Shown here piece by piece: positions 6,211 through 16,681 of a stretch of DNA of 64,000 nt. The notes under the pieces are model-generated. The model ran no database searches, was not told the origin of the DNA, and was given only the letters and a program-made list of their open reading frames with translations. Position 1 is the stretch's first letter, and every line of letters starts with the position of its first letter. The position numbers were made by a program, and so were the translations under genes. Origin of the DNA: a virus; the IMG/VR virus record IMGVR_UViG_3300023210_000021, positions 19,833-83,832 of that record; one strand, 5' to 3'.

Positions 6211-9069
6211 TCAATACGAATTTAATGCATTCGTAGTTATTTCTATCGGTGTAGTCTCACTAATTCTCTCCGATTTTATGATGTCCCCATTTAATGTGGT
6301 ATATCTCTTCTCGTTTTTTACCCTATAAATGAATTTATCACCAAACGTTCCACCACTTAATGTTACACCAGCATTATAAGATCTTTGACCTACAACATAG
6401 TCGGTAGTGCCGCTATATAATATATTATTAAATGACGTATCATCTCCACCTACAAATTCCACAATAAAAGTACCTGTTTGCCCACATACAGGGGCATTAC
6501 TGATTGTCCAACCTATAATGGGTGAAATAGTTGTAATTGGACCAATTACCGAAGCTTCAGGAACATAGAAGGCTTGAATAGTGTCACCAATTTTAATTGG
6601 TACATCTAATATTGATCGTTTTTTATTAGTTATAGATTTATAATACTCAACATTATTTACCAATATAGCACCATTCACTGTGAGTGCGATATCACCACTG
6701 GTAGGTGTGTCAGTATAAAACTCGTATTTATTAAAATCAGTGTTATAATAAATTTTATCTGTTAGTTTTTCACTGTTAGTTGTCCCACTATTTATTGTAC
6801 TCACCAATAATTTATCAATATAAGCGCTACTACCACCGCCGCCATCTACATAAACTATAGTAACTAATTGGTTATCTAATACTTCAAAATTAAACACTAA
6901 CTGCCTTATTGTAATAGTATAATCAATATCCTTTGATAATACTGATCCATTATAACTAATTATTTGATCTCCATTACTTACACTTAACGTATAACCAGTT
7001 ATACCTGATGTGGTATAAAAACTATTAACATTTAAAGTACCAATAGGTTCTGTATTAGCATTAATTTTACTGGTTAGTGTAGGAACGTCTGCCCTATACA
7101 TATTTAAAAAATACCAATCAGTAATGGGGTTATATAACCCATATAAATCACCTTTTTTACGAGTATCAATTGTATTATATCTATAACCTAATTGTTTACC
7201 AACAAATGTGTTTATTGGGTATTCGTAATAACCTTTTATAATAAACTCACCTTCACCAATACCATTTACGTTAATTGTTGTTGTGTTGGCGGTTGTAAAC
7301 GAACTATATGGTATTGTTTGAGAACTATAAACAGCGTTTGTTGTGAACCCGCTGTTTGCGCTGTTGTATTTATATATTTCACTATAAAAATTTAATTCTT
7401 TATCCCCTATAACCCCAGTAACATCATTAATAGTATATTCAAAATTAAAATTATCAGAACCCGTTTCTCTTATATACGCGTACCTGTCACAAGATAAAAT
7501 TGTATTGTTTATTTGGTTAGGTAACCCCCATTGGGATGTCGTACCACTTAGAAGTTTTACACTATCCTCATCGAAATTACAATTAACACCTAACCCATTA
7601 GGGTAGTGAATTACATGTAATGTATCATTATCAAAATTACTAACATATATTTTTTCATCTGGACCCATTTGTAATGATCCGTTAGTGTTACCTGTGATAT
7701 CAGCAACTATAATAGAGTAATCTACCATATCGGTTGACGATGAATAAGATAAATCGAATTGATAAATTTTACCTTGAGCCCCATCTGAAATATATAATTT
7801 AGAAGAGTCCGAAGAAAATTCTACACCATAAGGTCCGTTATCAAATGTAAATCCAGTAATTGTTATTAAATTACTTAATGTACCCGCAGATGAGGTGAAA
7901 TCCATTATATCTATAATATCTTCATCATATATTGCATTGACTATTTTACTTGCATCGTGTGAAACTTTTAAATACCCTCTTGGAGTATTATTTACACTAC
8001 CAATATTAGTTACCACAGGTGGTGATATTCCACCCGATGTTATTTTATAACTATAAAATATACTATCACCAGTTTTATGTGTGATAGCCCAATAATCAAT
8101 ACCATTACTATGTTTGGCACCAGCTACTTTTTCTGTAAGTCCGCTAGATAATAAATCAATATTTTTTGTTTGTACCTGTCCGTTACCACCCTGTAAAGAC
8201 ATGTCAACAACTGAATAACTAAATCCGTTGTTGGCGCCATCATAATTTGTGGTAAAAACGTAATATTGATTTGTGGTTGGTCTTGGTACAATAAGTGATG
8301 ATTGTGTTGACCCTGTATTACCATTTAATCCAGTACCATTTGTCATTATTGTATTTGCGCTAGTATAAATTGTTTCACCATCACTATAAAATAATAGGTC
8401 ACCTTCTGTATTTGATATTACAGATGAACCTTCAGTTGATACAACACTACCACTAATCGATGTTGGTGTTGCTCCACTTTCGATAGGGTTGAAGTTTATC
8501 CCCGCATTAATTCCAAAAAACCAATTATAATTACTTCTATTAGATGACTCAGATTCTGGTCCACATATTGTTTCACCAGTTAATGGTATTTTTCTAGCAC
8601 CCCTAACAGAAAATTCAGGATAATCAAAACCATCAATATCACTTCTAGTTATTGTAGTAAATAATTCTGTATTACTTCTAGGTAACCACCCAAAATTATT
8701 ACTTTCATTCCTTACACCTGTTTGATAGTAATCATCACCACCATCTATATACCTTAATGTGTGATTTGCGTCTACTGTATACCCACTTAACACACTACCT
8801 GTGTTTCCTGTCATTACGTATGTTATAACGGGTTCATCCTTTATTGTATCAAAAATCCTTAACCCACTAAATAAAGGTAATGGTTTAGGTAAGATAACAG
8901 GTGTTTTTGATAAATCAGTCATAAACCAAGTACCATTAAAAACCTGTATAAACTCGCCCCTATTATATTGTGAATATATAGTGGGTGCGAAATCAGATTG
9001 TGATTCATACTCTGTAATCACATTTATACTAGTTTCTAATATTTTTATATTACCTGACGCTGATGCCAT
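6211..9069 (-). CDS. Tail fibre/adhesin with a Bacteroidota-type beta-propeller domain, 952 aa
   Basis: Residues about 180-520 resemble a beta-propeller common in large secreted Bacteroidota surface proteins. The hallmarks run in order: NYNWFFGINAGINFNP, STEGSSVISNTEGDLLFYSD, GLNGNTGSTQSSLIVPRP, FSYSVVDMSLQGGNG, AKHSNGIDYWAITHK, PYGVEFSSDSSKLYISD, QMGPDEKIYVSN and CNFDEDSVKLLSG then GLPNQINN. The flanks are beta-rich, phage-fibre-like sequence, and the gene lies between two other large structural genes. I infer a host-derived adhesion module grafted on a virion protein that would contact the cell surface. No signal peptide is seen, as expected for a virion part. A late-like motif lies 12 bases upstream. 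Confidence 0.65.
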   Translation of the reverse strand: MASASGNIKILETSINVITEYESQSDFAPTIYSQYNRGEFIQVFNGTWFMTDLSKTPVILPKPLPLFSGLRIFDTIKDEPVITYVMTGNTGSVLSGYTVDANHTLRYIDGGDDYYQTGVRNESNNFGWLPRSNTELFTTITRSDIDGFDYPEFSVRGARKIPLTGETICGPESESSNRSNYNWFFGINAGINFNPIESGATPTSISGSVVSTEGSSVISNTEGDLLFYSDGETIYTSANTIMTNGTGLNGNTGSTQSSLIVPRPTTNQYYVFTTNYDGANNGFSYSVVDMSLQGGNGQVQTKNIDLLSSGLTEKVAGAKHSNGIDYWAITHKTGDSIFYSYKITSGGISPPVVTNIGSVNNTPRGYLKVSHDASKIVNAIYDEDIIDIMDFTSSAGTLSNLITITGFTFDNGPYGVEFSSDSSKLYISDGAQGKIYQFDLSYSSSTDMVDYSIIVADITGNTNGSLQMGPDEKIYVSNFDNDTLHVIHYPNGLGVNCNFDEDSVKLLSGTTSQWGLPNQINNTILSCDRYAYIRETGSDNFNFEYTINDVTGVIGDKELNFYSEIYKYNSANSGFTTNAVYSSQTIPYSSFTTANTTTINVNGIGEGEFIIKGYYEYPINTFVGKQLGYRYNTIDTRKKGDLYGLYNPITDWYFLNMYRADVPTLTSKINANTEPIGTLNVNSFYTTSGITGYTLSVSNGDQIISYNGSVLSKDIDYTITIRQLVFNFEVLDNQLVTIVYVDGGGGSSAYIDKLLVSTINSGTTNSEKLTDKIYYNTDFNKYEFYTDTPTSGDIALTVNGAILVNNVEYYKSITNKKRSILDVPIKIGDTIQAFYVPEASVIGPITTISPIIGWTISNAPVCGQTGTFIVEFVGGDDTSFNNILYSGTTDYVVGQRSYNAGVTLSGGTFGDKFIYRVKNEKRYTTLNGDIIKSERISETTPIEITTNALNSY

Positions 9070-9080
9070 ATCTTTTTATT

Positions 9081-9088
9081 ATAAATAT
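9081..9088 (-). promoter_or_regulatory. Candidate late-promoter motif ATATTTAT
   Basis: The coding strand reads AATATTTATAATAAAAAG before the start at 9069. The site is partly self-complementary and also matches on the other strand, so it is a weaker case than the others. Confidence 0.3.
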
Positions 9089-9116
9089 TTATTATATAAT
9101 ATTATTTTATTATATG

Positions 9117-12100
9117 TTATGAACAATCATATATTAATTCATCGTATTTATCCCACTCAGGATCCCCTACAATTGTTACATCACCTTCATACTCATTTGT
9201 ATCATATATCTGAGTGATAAATACTTTGTTAAATTGAGTTATAGGGTCATAAGAGTTAATAACCTCTTGTGCCTTTATAGTTGGTCCGTCATATACCTCA
9301 GATTGACCATTACCCGATTCACCAATTATCACCGTTTCCGTTAATTCAACACATAACCTTTCTTCACCTATAGATTCTGTAGTAACACCTTCTAATGTAC
9401 ATTCAGTACCATTGATTAATCCATCAGTATTTTCATAAAAGTAATTTAATGCGTATCTCTTATATGAGTGTTTAGGTTGATCAAATATGTGGTTTCTATA
9501 TACTTTACCAGAATTATCACAACCATCCATAATAGTGGTAGCTGGTATTACTTGTTCTAATAAATCTAACCAATAATCACCAATTAAATCAGTAAACTCA
9601 AATAAATTATTATAATCTAAATGCCCACTTAATTCTTTACCACAATTACTTGCTTGTAGATATAATTCATAAAAACCAGCCAACAACGGATAGCCACCTA
9701 ACACTTGTCTACTCTTAACATCGATTAGATTAGACACTACCATCGCGTCCATATTTTCTTTAACATTAATCTCTGATGGTTTAAAATCTAAAAAGTCTAA
9801 TGGATTTACTTCTATATATTTTTGTTCTGTTGAGCATCCAGTACAACTTATTATCGCAGCTTCTTTACTAATAGAGACACAAGTAAATTCATCCCCACAC
9901 GTTTGTAACGCAAATCCAGATGGGCAACTAAAACCACTATTTTCACCTAAATCAAAGACACCACCATTATTTCTTATTGTTTCTGTTGAGAATATCGTAA
10001 CAGCACTTAAAGCTGATTCGGTGGTGATACCAGTTAATGTTGGTATATCTGCATCATAAATCTCAGCACCAAATCTTGCTTTACTCCCATCATTTTTTGC
10101 CTCCATTTCAAAAATATTACGACCACCAGATAATTCTATATTAAAAATGTGCCAATAATTAAAATTGAATGTTGACCCCTGATTCATTTCCATATATGTC
10201 GACCCATTAACTTTAAGACGTATTCTATTATCGGCAGCCATACCAATAGTGTATGACCCACCACTGATGGTGTCAACACAAAAACTAAAACCTATCCATT
10301 CACCCACTGGTAACCTATCTCCGTTACTAACACTTAATGTTGTCCATACACCTACATCATTTAACCTACCATTTTTTGTGTTGTCATTCTGCCCCCAAAG
10401 AGTATTTTCAATTATATTTAATGGTATTATTTCGGTTGGGGTGTTGTCATTAAATTTATTATTACTATCTAATGTTATTGGTAATTTATTACTATCAACA
10501 TTAGAGTAAAATCTTCCACCCCTATAACCATATGACACTAGTGTATTTGACCCACCGACATTTAAAATTGTACCATTAGCAATTGCTAGTTCTTCTTCAA
10601 TTTTTGTACATGTTACATTATCACCTTCTAAGGTATAACCATCTGAACAAGTTATACACTCACTACCGCCACTAAAAACCTCACATACACACACTGTCGT
10701 GTATCCAGTAATTAAGCAATCTGACTTTGTAACCGCTGATGTTGTTCCAGTACAAGCTGATGATGAACAATCAATTTGTTGCCAGAAATTATAAACATCA
10801 CATTCTATCGCCTTAGCTGCATCTATTCTAAATGTTGCTGACTTAGAATTTAATACTAAGTGTTCATGATTAACTTCATAATCTGCATTTCTATATTCTA
10901 AATCTAACCATAACCTTTCTTGTGGTTTTTCGAATTTTATAATCTTTGTTGTATTGTCTAATTGTGCTGGTAGGTTACAGCTATTAATTCCTGGTACATC
11001 TACTACCTCAGTTACACCACCATCACTAAATACCCAAGATTTCTTATCATCTATAACACAACTTAAATCAAATGATGGACAACTCTCCATAGAGAATTTT
11101 CTTTCTATCTCATCTGTTTCGATATTGATTTGTATATTATCAATCAATACACAAACATCACATTCAAAGTTTTTGATTGCTACACCGATAAAGAATGGTC
11201 TATCTGGGTAAAGTGTTTTTAGTTGCATTAGTTGCACATCTGATATCGGTAATGATGTATGTTTCCAATTAGCAACAAATGTATTCTGAGTAACTGACTC
11301 ATCACCATACCTTTCCCTCATTTTAACAAACATAGCCTGTTCTATAGCATTAACCTTAGTTGTGTCACCTTCGAATATAATACCAGTATAATCCTCATAA
11401 GGATCAAATTCCCAAACCGTTGTTGTTAGACTATCTATTGTTGTGTACCTTTGATTTAAATCAACAGTGGTTGTTCCAATATTGTTATCCACCTCTAATG
11501 TTAAACAAACCTCTAGATCATCCACATAATTTAATACCTGCTCAATTTGATCAGCTAAATATTGTTGGTAATTTTGCTCCCTTTCGGTATTAAGGTTATC
11601 ATAACAATTCTTGGCATCAATAAGAGCTATTTCTCTACCACTACCAGCTAACATTAAAAGGTTTTCTAAATCATCTAACACCCGCACATTACAACAACTT
11701 AATGATGTTATCTCTGTTGTAAGGTTTCTAATATTTATGTTAATAAGTTTTATTGATTCTTTAATTTCAGAAGTTGTAATAGCACACTCTTCTTTAGTAT
11801 TTTCTAATTGTGTTGAAATTTCATCACAAATAGTTTGTTGTTCACCTAAAAGAATAAGTTGTTGGTTTATTTGTGACGTAATCACCTGTATTTGAGAATT
11901 ACTATTTATAATATTTTGTTGGTTAGCAGCTAATTGAGCCGGGTCATGACCACTTTTTGGGGGGTTATCAATATAATTCTGTGATACGCTAATTGAGTTT
12001 TGTAAATCTAATATTAAAGTGCTATAAGATTTTATAGTATTGTTTATACTTTCAATAGTTTTATTACATTCCGATAAATTATTTTCATAACCTTCTATTG

Positions 12101-15100
12101 TTCTTTTACACTCTTTTTTAAGGGTTGATAAAGTAACTAACAATTCTCTTTTTTCGGCAATTAATTCGGTAAGATTACTTTCAAGTGTTTCTCTCTGATC
12201 GATACAATCCTCAATTTCTTCTTTTGCAAGTTGTAGTTGATTAATCATTACCCAATACCCCTCAATTATTTTAGAGTAAATACCACATTCTGCTGGTATA
12301 GTTAAATAGCACACATTTTCTGTTGTGATTAATTGTGTAAAATCAATACATTTTTCACCGTCATAATTAAAAGTAGTGAGATCAATGCAGGTGATACCAC
12401 TTACCACACTCCCATATGTGTTCGTTAAAGTTAATAAATCACTAATATAAGAATCATAATTGTTTTCTGTTGTTGTGCCATTACTCTCAATTAACCCATT
12501 AAACTGAGTATTAATTTCGTTTACATTTGTTGTATGTATATTACCCCATTCACTAGTAGAGACTAATTCACCACCCAAAGCTTGACAACACCCACTATTT
12601 GGTTCAGATTGTAACCCCGGTGTTTGCCACACATCAATATTAATATCATCAAAATAAGGTATGTATTGTGAAGTATTAATATCACCTAACCCAACATAAT
12701 TTGGGTTAACTTCCGACCACTCAATTACACTATTTAAATCGACTATTTGTTTGTTATTTCTTAAATCATCTAATACATTATCATATTCTGTAAAGGTTAC
12801 CCAGTTCATACAATTAACATCATATAAACTATTATCGTATTGGGGATAATGGAACCCACATGTATTATTAGAAGCACAACCTAATAAACTTTCTGCATCA
12901 TACTTAATCATTATATCTGCCTGAATGTCAATTTCACATTTACCATCTACCTCTTTTGGTAAATAAAACCCATTCCACTCATTTGCTGCGAATACCATTT
13001 TAACATCCGATACATCAGTACAGGTGATAAAATCAGGATCAACACATTTTTTAATTGTATTTACCGAGCTATTGGGTGAAACTCCATTGGTTGCGAATTG
13101 GGTATCACCATTGGATCTATTTATATCTCGGATATTGGATGGTATATTTTCTGATCCCGGACCAACACTTCCTTCATCACAAACAACTGGTATTAAACTA
13201 CCATCAACCCCACTTTGTTTAAAACAACCAAACGTATATCCTTTCGCACTACAACAATTTTTATATAACTCCCTATCTTCTGGTAGGTTAAAAACTTCAC
13301 CATCTACATCGGTAACTTCAAATGATACAAAACCAGTTAGTTGATCAACCTTTGGTTGCCATACAGTACAATCATTTAATTCAGGGTTTTCAAACGCGGA
13401 GTCAAAATTTGCTGATGTAATATCAATAGTGGTGAATTTTAAATACACACCATTATTTAATCTATTGTATTGACCACCTAATGTATTATATATGGAAGTA
13501 TCCATATTAAGGTTACCACCAATTTCATACTCACTAACTCTTTTTTCTGCATTATAAGTAGTCTGTTTTTGTTGGTTACTAATATCTGACTCATACGATT
13601 GGTATAATGATTGTCTAGCATCAAGTACACTTTTTATTTCTATTGTGGTTTTACTATCCGGGCCAAATTTTGCCAATGAAGTTTCATATTCTTTATTAAT
13701 AACATCTAATGATTCAAGTGATACCGCTGTATTTGTTTCAGTGCTATTATTACCCTGTTGTAATGAATTGTCGTTACATACCACATTACCATCCTCATTA
13801 ATAGAAAACAAATAACCATACCACACACAACACTCCGCTGATACGTTTGTAACAACTGGTGGGGATTGTAATACATTCCACCCATTTTCATCTAAAATAG
13901 TTAAACCCTCAATACTACCTTTAAAACATGTTTCGGTAACATACCCTAAATTTAAATAACCACTAAGACTTCCACTATCTGTTTGGAACAATATTTCTGG
14001 TGTTAATCCATTACTTTCACCAATGGGTGTTATTTGATAGTAACAATTTAAAGACACCTCTGAAATCGAAAAATAAATATTTTCACTATTTGATTCTGCA
14101 ATATTAACTGATGGTACATTGGTATTACCATCCGTTTGTTCCCAAACAACAATACCGTCTGTTCCGGTAGCTGATGGTACTAAACCATTACAAGGTGCGG
14201 ATCTAGCACAATAACAAGCTTCTTTACCGTTTTGAAATGTGAAGTCTTTATAAACACCCCCATTCGCAACACAACACACTGGAAAGTCGTCAAATAAAAC
14301 TTTATTATCATCACTATCTGTGAAATATATAAATGGTGCTGAATCAGCGTCATCAACCAAAACCCATTCATCACATGGATTAGTATCTGTCTTATTATTA
14401 ACCCCAACACATAACTCTATACAAGAATTATCATTACAAACACTACCAGCATTTACACTACCAAAATAATTTATACTCGCAATCTCATTGTTTCGTTTAA
14501 TTATCTCCCATTCAGGACTATATTGTAAATAAGGCTCTTCTTGTATTTTTAATACCCATTCATCATATTCTTTCTTAGCATTAATACATAACTCCTCTAA
14601 AATTGTACTAGGTGCGTTTTCAACCGTACCACCAGATAATGGTGGGCAACTATTATCAATTGTTGCTGTTAAATTTATACATTCACTTAACAACTGATTG
14701 GTTGTTGTTAATGGTGAAGCGTATAAATCGAATGTTGTCGGCATACCATTTATAAATCCGTAATTATAGTTTATAAATAAATTTTCATATAATCTAGTAT
14801 GAGCACTAAATACTGTATTCGTTGGTGAGTATCCTGGAATGAAGCAATCTGATGTGAAGTAATTTACGTATTCTCTACCAGCATCGTATGGTCCAACATG
14901 TGGGTTGTTACCACTATTTAAATCTAAACTAGAATTATCCCCACCAGTTTCTCTGTACCAACCCCCGCCTTTTTGGAAGTATATCTCCTGTGGATCACTA
15001 AATATTGTATTACCAGATGCGTCAATGAATGATAAAATTCTTTGATCACCGTTTTGTGGCGGTAATGGATACCCATTTTCATCAAAGGGTAAATTAGTTA

Positions 15101-16673
15101 TGTCTACATCACCAGTGTAAAGGTATAACATCCTTTTTACTTGTTCCACATCTAATGGTTTATCTGCCACATATACGTGTTCATCAAACACCACTATAGA
15201 TTCTGGTGCACCAATAAATCTAAATAAAAATTCTATTGCCTTTCTAGCTCCTTTTGATTTCCACAACCAAGCGATGTTAAGTATAATTCTTCTATATAAT
15301 TCAATATCTAATTCTTGTAGTGTTAAGTTTCTTGATGTACCACTAAATTCCCCCTTACCATTACTCGGTAATAAACTTTTATTTAAATCTATATCTGAAA
15401 GGAAATCAACACCATCAAAACCCAACATCCAAGCTAAATCTTTAACTAAGGTATCAGGAACATTATCTTTTTTATCGTAAGTAACAACGTGAGCGTATTT
15501 TATACCATTTATGTATTTCTTAACCTCATCAAATTCTCTACCATAAATATTTAATAAACTTGTTGCCTTAGCACCATCATTTATTAAGTCATCACCATCA
15601 CATCTAGGTGCAGTATCAAAACTATTAATAATTTCCGCAGTATACTTCCTAACCATTAAGTTAGTTTGTGTGTCGTCATACCCCTCAGTTATATTAACCA
15701 ATTGTTCTGCATAACTATTATATATGCCGTCAAAGAAATTAAGGTTATAACCATCATCCATTAATGGGAAAGTTAGTTTTGTATTTGTATAAACAATAAT
15801 ACCACCACTACCTTCTTGTGGGTAAGATAATTCTATAGTATATATTGGGTTTGTTAACCTATTTAAAATGTTCCTTTGGAATTCATTTAACCCACTGAAA
15901 AATCCCTCTCTCTCTTGCTCGTTTGGTTTAATAAAATATGGTATGGATCCACTATTACCAGTTAACGTTGGGAATACTTCTTTATCAACCACAACATTAA
16001 TAATATCATTTGTTGTTGTTGTTGACCCAGTAAATTCTTTTAACTTAAATTCAACCCCATTAACATCTATAATATAAGAAAGATAATTAACCGTCATATT
16101 TCTTAGTGTAGACAATTCTTCTGAATCATTAACTAATGATGCGTCCTTAGTGTATTTAATACTAAATGGGTTAATAAAATATTTTGTCGGTATGGTTATC
16201 GTTGATGTGTCGGAAATTGGATCATAAGAATAATTAGTAATGTTATCCCCACTAATAGATCCAACTTTATTGTCAACATATATCGCTCCAGGCCATTTAT
16301 TAGAAATATCACCTAATGATACCCTTGCAAACTCTTTGAAGTTGCCATACCACACATAATGTAGTGGGTTTGTAATATCTAAATTTAACTGAGTTTTTAG
16401 ATTACCTTCAATTGTTAAATAAGTTGTATCGTCTGATGATATGTCATCTAAACAGAAATAATCTGAAAAAGTACCCGTTTTAAATACCCTATCGGGTTTT
16501 GGGTCAAGGTTTGTAGTAACCGTAAAGTTACCCATAGTAAATAACGTTACACCACCTTCTGATGTAAACTGGTTACCTACTAAATTTTCACTAAAATCTC
16601 TATATTCAATGTTATCATTAAAAAAGACTCTTTGCGCATACCCAGATACTTTTACTCTGTTATTATTAGCCAT
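9117..16673 (-). CDS. Giant baseplate/tail-fibre protein with gpI-like region, 2518 aa
   Basis: At about residues 455-495, ELYRRIILNIAWLWKSKGA and then RKAIEFLFRFIGAP resemble the P2 gpI-type tail protein core (R-I-L-x-N-x8-KGT-x2-AI). A role at the baseplate-to-fibre junction is therefore likely. Residues about 795-1370 hold repeated modules with a CC-x3-G element (CCVANGG, CCVWYGY, CCSAKGY, CCQALGG). Residues about 1470-1650 form a long Glu/Leu/Asn-rich coiled coil. Residues about 2030-2215 resemble a PA14/galactose-binding-type jelly roll (YTIGMAADNRIRLKVNG, YWHIFNIELSGGRNIFEME, FGAEIYD). The length is extreme for a tail protein. The stop lies just before the adhesin gene, and the start is 8 bases after the upstream stop. 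Confidence 0.65.
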   Translation of the reverse strand: MANNNRVKVSGYAQRVFFNDNIEYRDFSENLVGNQFTSEGGVTLFTMGNFTVTTNLDPKPDRVFKTGTFSDYFCLDDISSDDTTYLTIEGNLKTQLNLDITNPLHYVWYGNFKEFARVSLGDISNKWPGAIYVDNKVGSISGDNITNYSYDPISDTSTITIPTKYFINPFSIKYTKDASLVNDSEELSTLRNMTVNYLSYIIDVNGVEFKLKEFTGSTTTTNDIINVVVDKEVFPTLTGNSGSIPYFIKPNEQEREGFFSGLNEFQRNILNRLTNPIYTIELSYPQEGSGGIIVYTNTKLTFPLMDDGYNLNFFDGIYNSYAEQLVNITEGYDDTQTNLMVRKYTAEIINSFDTAPRCDGDDLINDGAKATSLLNIYGREFDEVKKYINGIKYAHVVTYDKKDNVPDTLVKDLAWMLGFDGVDFLSDIDLNKSLLPSNGKGEFSGTSRNLTLQELDIELYRRIILNIAWLWKSKGARKAIEFLFRFIGAPESIVVFDEHVYVADKPLDVEQVKRMLYLYTGDVDITNLPFDENGYPLPPQNGDQRILSFIDASGNTIFSDPQEIYFQKGGGWYRETGGDNSSLDLNSGNNPHVGPYDAGREYVNYFTSDCFIPGYSPTNTVFSAHTRLYENLFINYNYGFINGMPTTFDLYASPLTTTNQLLSECINLTATIDNSCPPLSGGTVENAPSTILEELCINAKKEYDEWVLKIQEEPYLQYSPEWEIIKRNNEIASINYFGSVNAGSVCNDNSCIELCVGVNNKTDTNPCDEWVLVDDADSAPFIYFTDSDDNKVLFDDFPVCCVANGGVYKDFTFQNGKEACYCARSAPCNGLVPSATGTDGIVVWEQTDGNTNVPSVNIAESNSENIYFSISEVSLNCYYQITPIGESNGLTPEILFQTDSGSLSGYLNLGYVTETCFKGSIEGLTILDENGWNVLQSPPVVTNVSAECCVWYGYLFSINEDGNVVCNDNSLQQGNNSTETNTAVSLESLDVINKEYETSLAKFGPDSKTTIEIKSVLDARQSLYQSYESDISNQQKQTTYNAEKRVSEYEIGGNLNMDTSIYNTLGGQYNRLNNGVYLKFTTIDITSANFDSAFENPELNDCTVWQPKVDQLTGFVSFEVTDVDGEVFNLPEDRELYKNCCSAKGYTFGCFKQSGVDGSLIPVVCDEGSVGPGSENIPSNIRDINRSNGDTQFATNGVSPNSSVNTIKKCVDPDFITCTDVSDVKMVFAANEWNGFYLPKEVDGKCEIDIQADIMIKYDAESLLGCASNNTCGFHYPQYDNSLYDVNCMNWVTFTEYDNVLDDLRNNKQIVDLNSVIEWSEVNPNYVGLGDINTSQYIPYFDDINIDVWQTPGLQSEPNSGCCQALGGELVSTSEWGNIHTTNVNEINTQFNGLIESNGTTTENNYDSYISDLLTLTNTYGSVVSGITCIDLTTFNYDGEKCIDFTQLITTENVCYLTIPAECGIYSKIIEGYWVMINQLQLAKEEIEDCIDQRETLESNLTELIAEKRELLVTLSTLKKECKRTIEGYENNLSECNKTIESINNTIKSYSTLILDLQNSISVSQNYIDNPPKSGHDPAQLAANQQNIINSNSQIQVITSQINQQLILLGEQQTICDEISTQLENTKEECAITTSEIKESIKLININIRNLTTEITSLSCCNVRVLDDLENLLMLAGSGREIALIDAKNCYDNLNTEREQNYQQYLADQIEQVLNYVDDLEVCLTLEVDNNIGTTTVDLNQRYTTIDSLTTTVWEFDPYEDYTGIIFEGDTTKVNAIEQAMFVKMRERYGDESVTQNTFVANWKHTSLPISDVQLMQLKTLYPDRPFFIGVAIKNFECDVCVLIDNIQINIETDEIERKFSMESCPSFDLSCVIDDKKSWVFSDGGVTEVVDVPGINSCNLPAQLDNTTKIIKFEKPQERLWLDLEYRNADYEVNHEHLVLNSKSATFRIDAAKAIECDVYNFWQQIDCSSSACTGTTSAVTKSDCLITGYTTVCVCEVFSGGSECITCSDGYTLEGDNVTCTKIEEELAIANGTILNVGGSNTLVSYGYRGGRFYSNVDSNKLPITLDSNNKFNDNTPTEIIPLNIIENTLWGQNDNTKNGRLNDVGVWTTLSVSNGDRLPVGEWIGFSFCVDTISGGSYTIGMAADNRIRLKVNGSTYMEMNQGSTFNFNYWHIFNIELSGGRNIFEMEAKNDGSKARFGAEIYDADIPTLTGITTESALSAVTIFSTETIRNNGGVFDLGENSGFSCPSGFALQTCGDEFTCVSISKEAAIISCTGCSTEQKYIEVNPLDFLDFKPSEINVKENMDAMVVSNLIDVKSRQVLGGYPLLAGFYELYLQASNCGKELSGHLDYNNLFEFTDLIGDYWLDLLEQVIPATTIMDGCDNSGKVYRNHIFDQPKHSYKRYALNYFYENTDGLINGTECTLEGVTTESIGEERLCVELTETVIIGESGNGQSEVYDGPTIKAQEVINSYDPITQFNKVFITQIYDTNEYEGDVTIVGDPEWDKYDELIYDCS

Positions 16674-16681
16674 TATAAAAT

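Noticed and set aside
9117-16673. Many open frames of 60-110 codons on the plus strand opposite the giant fibre gene, for example 13024-13344
   Set aside because: They lie wholly opposite a long continuous gene with clear protein character, have no recognisable motifs and look like by-products of AT-rich codon use.
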